Source: Oscillospiraceae bacterium (GTDB lineage: Bacteria; Bacillota; Clostridia; Oscillospirales; Ruminococcaceae). Taken from it: a stretch of 64,000 nucleotides of DNA. The DNA is taken from assembly GCA_019423755.1 (NCBI GenBank), contig JAHZAU010000006.1, forward strand, positions 35,376 through 99,375, in the 5' to 3' direction. Below, piece by piece: positions 1 through 6,398 of this stretch. The notes beneath the pieces were generated by a model. The model was given only the letters and a program-made list of their open reading frames with translations. It made no database searches and was not told where the DNA came from. Position 1 is the first letter of the stretch, and each line of letters opens with the position of its first letter. A program made the translations under genes and the position numbers.

Positions 1-243
1 TGGGGCAACGTGTGGCTGCGCATCCTGCTCAAACTCATCTGCCTGCCCATCATCATGTCCATCTCTTACGAGTGCATCAAGCTGGCCGGCCGGTGCGACA
101 ATCTCTTTACCCGCATCCTGTCGGCACCGGGCCTGTGGACCCAGCGTCTCACCACCCGGGAGCCGGACGACAGCCAGATCGAGGTCGCCATCGCTTCCAT
201 GAAGCGGGTCATCCCCGAAAACCACGAAGAGGCTCTCTTCTAA
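1..243 (+). CDS. DUF1385 family membrane protein, C-terminal end (partial)
   Basis: The reading frame is open from the first base, so the gene starts left of the window; about 80 C-terminal residues are present. They show a hydrophobic stretch (LLKLICLPIIMSISYECIK) and the family-typical ending with TTREPDDSQIEVAIASMK. This matches the C-terminus of DUF1385 proteins (Bacillus YqhQ), polytopic membrane proteins of unclear biochemical function. In Clostridia this gene commonly lies just before prmC, exactly as here, which supports the call. The molecular role cannot be inferred from this fragment. Confidence 0.82.
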   Translation, partial: WGNVWLRILLKLICLPIIMSISYECIKLAGRCDNLFTRILSAPGLWTQRLTTREPDDSQIEVAIASMKRVIPENHEEALF

Positions 244-298
244 CCCGAATATCCACCCTCTGCCCTCCGGCGGACCCGGCTTTTCCGCGGTCCGCTGT

Positions 299-1201
299 TT
301 GTTTTTTGTGTATATGGACCAGTCTTCTTCCCCCATCACCCGGCGGCAGCTCCTGCTCCGGGCCCAGCAGCTTTTGGAACAGGGGGTCCGCTCCCCCGAC
401 GCCGACCCCGGCGCCCCCGCCTTTGAGGCAAAGCAGCTGCTGTATTTCGCCCTGGGGCTGACCCCGGCGCAGTATCTCATGGACCCCCAGGCCCCGGTGG
501 AGCCCACCCAGGCCCAGCGCCTGCTGGAACTGGCGGAGCGCCGTGCCGGCGGCTACCCCCTGCAGTACCTGCTGGGGGAGTGGGAATTTTACGGCCTGCC
601 CTTTTGGGTGGGCGAGGGGGTGCTCATCCCCCGGGCGGACACCGAAACCCTGGTGGACGCCGCCTTAGAGCTGCTGGACGGCTGTTCCGCTCCGGCGGTG
701 GCCGACCTGTGCAGCGGCAGCGGCTGCATCCCGGCGGCGCTGAGCTGCAACCTGCCGGACAGCGCCCGTCTGTGGGCGGTGGAGCTTTCCCCGGCGGCCT
801 TTTCCTACCTGGAACGAAATCTCCAGCGGCTGGGCTGCCACAACGTATGCCCGGTGCTGGGGGACGCCCTGAGCTGGCAGCCGCCCCAGCCCCTGGACCT
901 GATCACCTCCAACCCGCCCTACCTGTCCGCGGCGGAGATGGAGGAGCTTTCCTGCGAGGTGCGCTTTGAGCCCGCTCTGGCGCTGGAAGCCCCGGAGGAA
1001 GGGCTTTGGTTCTACCGTAACCTGGCCCGCCGCGGCCGGGAACTGCTGCGGCCCGGAGGCGCTCTGGCTTTAGAGGTGGGTTACCGCCAGGCCGAGGCCG
1101 TCTGCCGCTTTTTAGAGGAAAATGGATTTACCCAGATCGAGACCCGCGCCGACCTGTGCGGCGTCCAGCGGGTGGTGCTGGGACGCACCCCGCTTTTGTA
1201 A
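299..1201 (+). CDS. prmC: Peptide chain release factor N5-glutamine methyltransferase
   Basis: A SAM-dependent methyltransferase that modifies the glutamine of the GGQ motif of peptide release factors RF1/RF2. The N-terminal helical part is followed by a Rossmann methyltransferase core with a SAM-binding stretch (VADLCSGSGCIPAAL, near residue 132) and the diagnostic NPPY motif (near residue 204, ITSNPPYLS) that binds the glutamine side chain. Length (about 300 aa) is normal for the family. The frame opens with TTG at 299; an in-frame ATG at 314 is an equally plausible start, since neither has a clear ribosome binding site. It sits after DUF1385, a usual neighbour. Confidence 0.93.
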   Translation: MFFVYMDQSSSPITRRQLLLRAQQLLEQGVRSPDADPGAPAFEAKQLLYFALGLTPAQYLMDPQAPVEPTQAQRLLELAERRAGGYPLQYLLGEWEFYGLPFWVGEGVLIPRADTETLVDAALELLDGCSAPAVADLCSGSGCIPAALSCNLPDSARLWAVELSPAAFSYLERNLQRLGCHNVCPVLGDALSWQPPQPLDLITSNPPYLSAAEMEELSCEVRFEPALALEAPEEGLWFYRNLARRGRELLRPGGALALEVGYRQAEAVCRFLEENGFTQIETRADLCGVQRVVLGRTPLL

Positions 1202-1222
1202 GGGAATAAGGAGGAATCTTTC

Positions 1223-1873
1223 ATGTCAGCTACTGCCCCCCGTTACCGTGCTTTGGTCTTCGACCTGGATGGCACCGCCGTGGACACCACCGAAAACATC
1301 CCCGCCATCGGCCAGGCCTACGAGATCTACTGCGGCCGCCGCCTTTCCTGGGAGGACATGGTCACCTGCTTTGGCCTGCCGGTCACCGGGATCTTCGAGT
1401 TTTTAAATATCCCGCCGGAAGACCAGCAGACCTTCACCGATATCTTCCTGCCGCTGTACCTGAAGTCCCAGGAAAACGACCACCTGTACCCCGGCTTCCT
1501 GCCCATGCTGGAAGCCCTCTCCCAGCATCAGGTGCTGCTGGGGGTCAACACCTCCCGCACCGCCCAGGAGGTGGAGGACCTGCGGGCCAAGATCCCCGAG
1601 CCGTTTTTGGACTACTGCGGGCAGATCGTCACCTGCGACCGGGTGCCCAACCCCAAGCCGGCGCCCGATTCCCTGCTGTACTTCTGCCGCCAGACCAGCC
1701 TGCAGCCCAGCCAGGTGCTTTATGTCGGGGACACTATCTTCGACAGCCAATGTGCCCAGCAGGCCGGGGTGGACTTCGCCCTGGCCATGTGGGGGACCCT
1801 CCACCCGGAGATCCCCGCCCAGTACCGTCCCCAGACGCCAGAGGAGCTGGCTTCGGTGATCTTGGGCGAATAA
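1223..1873 (+). CDS. HAD-superfamily phosphatase, phosphoglycolate phosphatase-like
   Basis: A 216-aa HAD hydrolase. The catalytic DLDGT motif lies near residue 14, the Lys of motif III appears in VPNPKPAPDS, and motif IV is VGDTIFDSQCAQQAG near residue 168. A helical cap of about 65 residues sits between motifs I and II, as in subfamily IA enzymes (phosphoglycolate phosphatase, PpaX, beta-phosphoglucomutase). The true substrate is not evident. It starts 21 bp after prmC with a GGAGGA ribosome binding site, so it is probably cotranscribed, and a strong terminator follows. Confidence 0.85.
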   Translation: MSATAPRYRALVFDLDGTAVDTTENIPAIGQAYEIYCGRRLSWEDMVTCFGLPVTGIFEFLNIPPEDQQTFTDIFLPLYLKSQENDHLYPGFLPMLEALSQHQVLLGVNTSRTAQEVEDLRAKIPEPFLDYCGQIVTCDRVPNPKPAPDSLLYFCRQTSLQPSQVLYVGDTIFDSQCAQQAGVDFALAMWGTLHPEIPAQYRPQTPEELASVILGE

Positions 1874-1886
1874 GCAAACACAAAAA

Positions 1887-1928
1887 GCCGCCCTGTCCGG
1901 GAAATCCCGGACAGGGCGGCTTCTATTT
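1887..1928. terminator. Bidirectional intrinsic terminator
   Basis: A perfect 15-bp inverted repeat (1887-1901 with 1906-1920, loop AAAT) is flanked by T-rich sequence on the right and by AAAAA on the left. It can therefore stop both the rightward HAD gene and the leftward anti-sigma gene, which converge here. Confidence 0.9.
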
Positions 1929-1933
1929 TTCGG

Positions 1934-3295
1934 TTATTTTACGGAAAGGGTCTGCTGGCTTCCGTCAAAGAGGCTTACCACAAGCTGTCCCGACTGCCAG
2001 GTCATATCCAAGGCACCCAGTACCGCCTGGGCGTCCCGGACGCCGCTGGCATCCAGATGCACCGCCACAAGATACCGGGGAGCGACCACCGACCCCGCCG
2101 CGTAGGAGATCTGCTGGGCCGGGAGGGTGACGCTTTCGCCGCCGACACGGTAGTGGGGCAGCAGCTGCTCCGAACTTTCCCGGGAGAGGGACTGGCTGGT
2201 TACCAGCAGCGCGCCACCTTCTTCGGTGCAGGCAAGCTGAGAAAAGCTTCCCTGCTGTTCCAGCGTCACCAGGAGGGTGGCTTCTCCGGCGTCCATCCGG
2301 TACCACTGCACCTGGGTCACTGTGCCCCAGGCGCTGTCTTCATAAGGCTGGCCCACCAGGACAAACTGGTCGGCAGCCACGCAGGTCACCTGGATGGCCG
2401 AGCTTTCCAGCTGCCAGCTTTGCTGACCGGCGGTGCTCTTCCAGGAGACGGTCCCCTGCTCATCCAGAGACAGCACCCCTTGCTGGATGCTGGCCTGTTC
2501 CCCCGTAGAAAGGCTCATCCCCACCGACAGAGCGGGCGCCTGGGAAGCGTTTTCCTGGGGAGCGGCAGCCCCCAAAAGGGGACGGGGATCGGCGGCTTCT
2601 TCCACCGGCTCTTCCTCCATGATTACCTCTTCCGGGACCGCTTCCTCGGTGATAACGGCCTCCGGCAGGGCGTCTGCCGACTCCTCCACCACGACCTCAT
2701 CGGAGCTTTGGGCCCGATCCTGGGGCAGCAGGGCGTTGACCTGTTTCATCAGCTCCTCCTGGGAGGCGAAAGCGGCAAGGGTGCTGCTGCCGGAAGCGGA
2801 GCGGGGCGCTTCCATCATAGCGGTATTGGGGCGGGCCTTGGGCTCTTCGTCCACCACTTCCTCCGCCGCACCGGCATCCTCTTCCACCGGAACTTCCTCC
2901 TCGGGGGCGCTTTCCGGCATAGGTTCGCTGCTTTGGGGCATGGATTTTCTCATCTCCCCGCCTTCTGCCGGAGCAGCCTCATCAGGAGCGGACTCCATGC
3001 TGGCGGCCATGGGCATCTGGGCCGAATCCTCGGAAACCAGCTGGTTCCCCAGCCCCAGGCTGCGGCTCAAGGGCAGCGCCAGCACCACCAGCAGCAGGCA
3101 GACCACCGCCGAAGCCAGCTTCCACTGCCACTGGGGGCGGCGGACTTTCGCCGGGGCGGGCTCATTTTGCAGCCGGTAGAGGAGGGCCTCCGCCGTCAGG
3201 CTGTGGGGGAGCTGGATCTGCTGATTGATGGGCTCGAACTGCTGCCGGAAGTAAGCGATCTCCTCTTCCAGCTCTTGTTTTCGCTTGTCTGTCAT
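1934..3295 (-). CDS. Membrane-anchored putative anti-sigma factor
   Basis: A 453-aa protein encoded directly downstream of an ECF-type sigma factor. It has a charged cytoplasmic N-terminus (about 65 residues), one transmembrane helix (ASAVVCLLLVVLALPLS, near residues 67-85), a long Glu/Pro/Ala-rich, probably disordered linker (roughly residues 100-250) and a beta-rich C-terminal extracytoplasmic domain of about 200 residues. This layout matches transmembrane anti-sigma proteins. I see no HxxxCxxC zinc anti-sigma motif, so the assignment rests on topology and neighbourhood. ATG at 3295 is chosen because GGAGG lies 8 nt upstream; a GTG at 3304 would overlap that site. The signal sensed is unknown. 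Confidence 0.68.
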   Translation of the reverse strand: MTDKRKQELEEEIAYFRQQFEPINQQIQLPHSLTAEALLYRLQNEPAPAKVRRPQWQWKLASAVVCLLLVVLALPLSRSLGLGNQLVSEDSAQMPMAASMESAPDEAAPAEGGEMRKSMPQSSEPMPESAPEEEVPVEEDAGAAEEVVDEEPKARPNTAMMEAPRSASGSSTLAAFASQEELMKQVNALLPQDRAQSSDEVVVEESADALPEAVITEEAVPEEVIMEEEPVEEAADPRPLLGAAAPQENASQAPALSVGMSLSTGEQASIQQGVLSLDEQGTVSWKSTAGQQSWQLESSAIQVTCVAADQFVLVGQPYEDSAWGTVTQVQWYRMDAGEATLLVTLEQQGSFSQLACTEEGGALLVTSQSLSRESSEQLLPHYRVGGESVTLPAQQISYAAGSVVAPRYLVAVHLDASGVRDAQAVLGALDMTWQSGQLVVSLFDGSQQTLSVK

Positions 3296-3313
3296 CTGTT
3301 CCACCTCCCCTTT

Positions 3314-3847
3314 CTATTGGTTCTTTTCTAAAAATTTGCGCATTTTCTTGAGGGCCCGAAACAGCTTGGCGCTGATGGTCCCCTGCGGGCTGCCCAGCAT
3401 CTGGGCGATCTCCCGGGCTGTGTAGCCGTCGAACACCGACAGGCACACGATCTCCCGCTCCCGGGGAGAAAGCTGCTCCAGCGCCCGCACCAGCTCCACC
3501 CGCTGCAGGGTCTGCTCGGTGAACTGGTCCTGGTCGCCGGGAAGCTCCAGGAAATCTTCGATATCCAGTTGGTTGCGTCCTTTGACGTATTCTTTGATCT
3601 TACGCTTGCACCGGGCCGACAGGATGCGGTAGATCCAGGCGCCGAACGCTTCCGGGTCCCGCAGGCCGGAGATGCCGTGGTAGGCCTCCAAAAAGGTCTC
3701 GGATACCACGTCCTCGGCGTCGTGGCTATTGCCCAAGGTGTACAGGGCGGAGCGGTAAAGCGACGGCGCTACCGCCTCATACAGCGAGGTAAAGCTTTGG
3801 GCGTCCCCAGCTTTGGCTGCAAGCACAAGTGCTGTATCCAGTTTCAA
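3314..3847 (-). CDS. RNA polymerase sigma factor, sigma-70/ECF type
   Basis: A 177-aa regulator with sigma region 2 (AEDVVSETFLEAYHGI, near residue 47) and a region 4 helix-turn-helix (LSPREREIVCLSVFDGYTAR then EIAQMLGSPQGTISAKL), joined by a short linker, the normal ECF composition. A TTG start at 3847 is preferred because GGTGG lies 7 nt upstream; the frame extends to another TTG at 3880 without such a site. The stop is 18 bp from the anti-sigma start, implying a two-gene regulatory operon. The target regulon is not visible here. Confidence 0.9.
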   Translation of the reverse strand: MKLDTALVLAAKAGDAQSFTSLYEAVAPSLYRSALYTLGNSHDAEDVVSETFLEAYHGISGLRDPEAFGAWIYRILSARCKRKIKEYVKGRNQLDIEDFLELPGDQDQFTEQTLQRVELVRALEQLSPREREIVCLSVFDGYTAREIAQMLGSPQGTISAKLFRALKKMRKFLEKNQ

Positions 3848-4024
3848 TGTTGCACCACCTATCCTGCCCCCACACCTCAACCTTTGCGGACAGGCTCTTC
3901 CTCATTGGTTTGCCGTCTATCTAAAAGGTGTCGGTCCCGGCGCAGATTCCTGCACCCTTTTAAAAAAAAGATGCCGTCGGGGCCGTTTGGGGGCTTTTTC
4001 GTCGTTTGGATTCGTTGTATCGAC

Positions 4025-4053
4025 ATTATAACATATCCTTCCACAAACGTCTA
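4025..4053 (-). promoter_or_regulatory. Candidate promoter of the sigma/anti-sigma operon
   Basis: On the minus strand a perfect TATAAT (4025-4030) lies 17 bp from TAGACG (4048-4053), a moderate -35. It would give a 5' UTR of about 170 nt before the sigma start. The remaining 3848-4024 stretch contains no gene. Confidence 0.5.
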
Positions 4054-4080
4054 TTCTGGAAAACATCTGCTCTGCGGTGC

Positions 4081-4117
4081 AAAAAAAGACCGCCGCGGAG
4101 CGCACCGCGGCAGTCTT
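4081..4117 (-). terminator. Intrinsic terminator of the dehydratase-activase operon
   Basis: An inverted repeat (4086-4098 with 4105-4117, one mismatch, 6-nt loop) is followed on the minus strand by seven T. It lies 13 bp after the stop of the putative permease-like gene. Confidence 0.88.
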
Positions 4118-4129
4118 GCAGCAATCGGA

Positions 4130-4999
4130 TTATTTTTTCTTTCTCTCCTCCAGCTCCCGGCGCAGCCGCTCCAAAGCGACCGGATACCGCTGAGAACGCA
4201 GGTTCGGGAAGGCCCGGAGCAACCGGCGATGGATGCGGCCGTTGCGGGCAAGCAGTTCGTCCCGGCGCTGCTCCAAGCGGTCGATGGCCTCCTGCAGGCC
4301 GGTATTGAGCTGCCAGCCTTGGGCCTGGGCACGGGCCTTGGCCTCTTCCAGGCGCTCCCGCAGGTTCTCGCGGGAAAGCTCCCGGCGCTCCTGCAGCTCC
4401 TGGGAAAGCTGGGACTCCAGCTGTTCCAGGTACTCCTGGCCGCGGCGGTACAGCTCCTCGGCCACCGCCTGCAGCTCCTTGAGCCGTCCGCTGAGGGACA
4501 GGATGGAACGCACCGTCAGCGCGCAGTCGCAGCCCATGTAAACCGCCAGCATCGCTGCCAGCACCACCTGGGCCACAAACGGCACCAGCGCCAGCATCTG
4601 GTCTACCAGCGGCTGGGCGCCCATAACGGCGATGACTGCCAGGCCCCCAAACATAAGGGAGTTGCGCAGGCAGACCCGGCCGTGGATGTTGAAGCGGTAG
4701 GTGGAATAGTCCCACCACTTGGCGTGAAACAGCACCTCAAGCAGCCAGGCGGTGACGTATTCCAGCGCGCTGGCCACCACCATCCCCAGCAGGAACACCA
4801 GGGGCAGGCTGTTTTTCACCGGCTCCAAAAGCAGGATCACCGCCAGCGCCCCGAAGCCGTACACCGGGCACACCGGCCCGCTGAGGAAACCTCGGTTGAC
4901 AAAATGGCGGCTGCCGATGGAGCAGTACACCGTTTCACAGCACCAACCGATGAAGCTGTAGATCAAAAAGCACAAAAACCAATGGATCAGCTCGTTCAT
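4130..4999 (-). CDS. Putative ABC-transporter permease-like membrane protein (CmpB/DUF1113 type)
   Basis: A 289-aa protein. The N-terminal half carries about five hydrophobic segments and starts LIHWFLCFLIYSFIGWCCET, with SGPVCPVYGFGAL following; this pattern is typical of small membrane proteins annotated as putative ABC-transporter permeases (PF06541). The C-terminal 120 residues are strongly charged and heptad-like (ELYRRGQEYLEQLESQL and onward), predicting a coiled coil. ATG at 4999 has GGAGG 8 nt upstream; a longer upstream frame has no support. It begins 14 bp after the dehydratase-like gene and is probably coupled to it. Transport activity is unproven. Confidence 0.72.
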   Translation of the reverse strand: MNELIHWFLCFLIYSFIGWCCETVYCSIGSRHFVNRGFLSGPVCPVYGFGALAVILLLEPVKNSLPLVFLLGMVVASALEYVTAWLLEVLFHAKWWDYSTYRFNIHGRVCLRNSLMFGGLAVIAVMGAQPLVDQMLALVPFVAQVVLAAMLAVYMGCDCALTVRSILSLSGRLKELQAVAEELYRRGQEYLEQLESQLSQELQERRELSRENLRERLEEAKARAQAQGWQLNTGLQEAIDRLEQRRDELLARNGRIHRRLLRAFPNLRSQRYPVALERLRRELEERKKK

Positions 5000-5012
5000 C
5001 CGGCTTCCTCCA

Positions 5013-6377
5013 CTAGGCAGAACGGCGGCCGGATGCGGCAGCCGGCTCCTCCTGGGAAAGGCCCTTGTAGCCTTCCACCTGGCGGGGCTGTGCCTGGATC
5101 TGGGCGCCCAGGCGGGCATTGGAGAGCATCAGCTTGATGCGGTTCTGCTGGTTGACCTGGGATGCGCCGGAGTCGTAGTCCACCGCCACGATGTTGGCCT
5201 GGGGGTTCTTCTCCTTGATGATGCGCATAACGCCCTTGCCGGCGATGTGGTTGGGCAGACAGCCGAAGGGCTGGGTGCAGACGATGTTGTTGACGTGGTA
5301 ATGCTGGATCAGCTCCACCATCTCGGCGGTGAGCAGCCAGCCCTCGCCCATCTTCACCCCTTTGCCGATGTAGCCTTCGGCGGACTGGATGGTGCTTTCG
5401 AAGGCGCAGGGCGGGTCGAAGTCGCTGTTCTGACGGATCAGCTCGATCATCTGGCGCTTTTTGCCCCGGAGGAAGCGGTTGATGGGCCGCAGCAGCGCCG
5501 CTACCGGGCCGTTGGTGCCGTACAGGTCGTTGTCAAACACCGGGTTGTGGGTGCAGTACAGCAGGAAGTCGAACAGCCCGGGGCAGACCACCTCGCAGCC
5601 CTCGGACAGCAGGAAGGATTCCAGGTCGTTGTTGCCCAGGGGGGAGTATTTGACGTAGATCTCGCCGACGATGCCCACCTTGACGCAGAAGCGTTTCTCC
5701 CGCTCCACCTGGTTAAACCGGGCCAGGATCTGTTTCATCAGCTTGGAGACCTTGCCCCAGGAAAGCAGCTTGTGGTGGCAGAACAGCTCCTTGGCCATCG
5801 CCACGCTGTCCTCCACCGCCTGCTCGGTGGCGCCCTTCTGGGCCTCATAGGGCAGGCACTGGTTGCGCAGCAGCATGATCAGGTCGCCGCAGAGCACCCC
5901 ATACAGCGCCTGCAGCAGCATGGAGGCCGGCAGGGTGAAACCGCCGGACTGCTCGCTTTTGATGAAGCTGGCGGAGATCACCGGGATCTGGCCGTAGCCG
6001 CCCTTTTCCAGCGCCTTGCGCAGCAGGTGGATGTAGTTGGAGGCGCGGCAGCCGCCGCCGGTCTGGGTGATGAGCAGGGCCACCTTGTCCAGCGGCAGGT
6101 CGGTCTTTTCCAGAGCGTCGATCATCTGGCCGATGACCAGCTGGGCCGGGTAGCAGGTGTCGTTGTGGACGTTTTTGAGGCCGGCGTTGATGACGTCGCG
6201 GCCGGTGTTGGAAAGCACCTGCACCTTATAGCCGTAGTTTTGCAGCACATCCCCCAGGATGGCAAAGTGGATGGGCAGCATGGTGGGCACCAGGATGGTA
6301 TGGGTGGCCTTCATCTCTTTGGTAAATACCGGGTAGCGGTGGGTATGCTCCCCAGGCATCTGCTGTTTTGCTTCCAT
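5013..6377 (-). CDS. 2-hydroxyacyl-CoA dehydratase D-component-like protein
   Basis: A 454-aa protein resembling the HGD-D fold (HgdB/FldC family, cysteine-ligated [4Fe-4S] proteins). Family-like signatures are VHNDTCYPAQLVIGQM near residue 74, QTGGGCRASNY near residue 105, and VCTQPFGCLPNHIAGKG near residue 360, each with a candidate cluster cysteine. It directly follows the double-activase gene. In many Firmicutes these domains are fused in one polypeptide of about 1,400 residues; here they are separate. Physiological substrate unknown; genuine 2-hydroxyacyl-CoA dehydration is not established for this subgroup. Confidence 0.85.
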   Translation of the reverse strand: MEAKQQMPGEHTHRYPVFTKEMKATHTILVPTMLPIHFAILGDVLQNYGYKVQVLSNTGRDVINAGLKNVHNDTCYPAQLVIGQMIDALEKTDLPLDKVALLITQTGGGCRASNYIHLLRKALEKGGYGQIPVISASFIKSEQSGGFTLPASMLLQALYGVLCGDLIMLLRNQCLPYEAQKGATEQAVEDSVAMAKELFCHHKLLSWGKVSKLMKQILARFNQVEREKRFCVKVGIVGEIYVKYSPLGNNDLESFLLSEGCEVVCPGLFDFLLYCTHNPVFDNDLYGTNGPVAALLRPINRFLRGKKRQMIELIRQNSDFDPPCAFESTIQSAEGYIGKGVKMGEGWLLTAEMVELIQHYHVNNIVCTQPFGCLPNHIAGKGVMRIIKEKNPQANIVAVDYDSGASQVNQQNRIKLMLSNARLGAQIQAQPRQVEGYKGLSQEEPAAASGRRSA

Positions 6378-6398
6378 TTGAGCTTCCTCCTATGTCAG

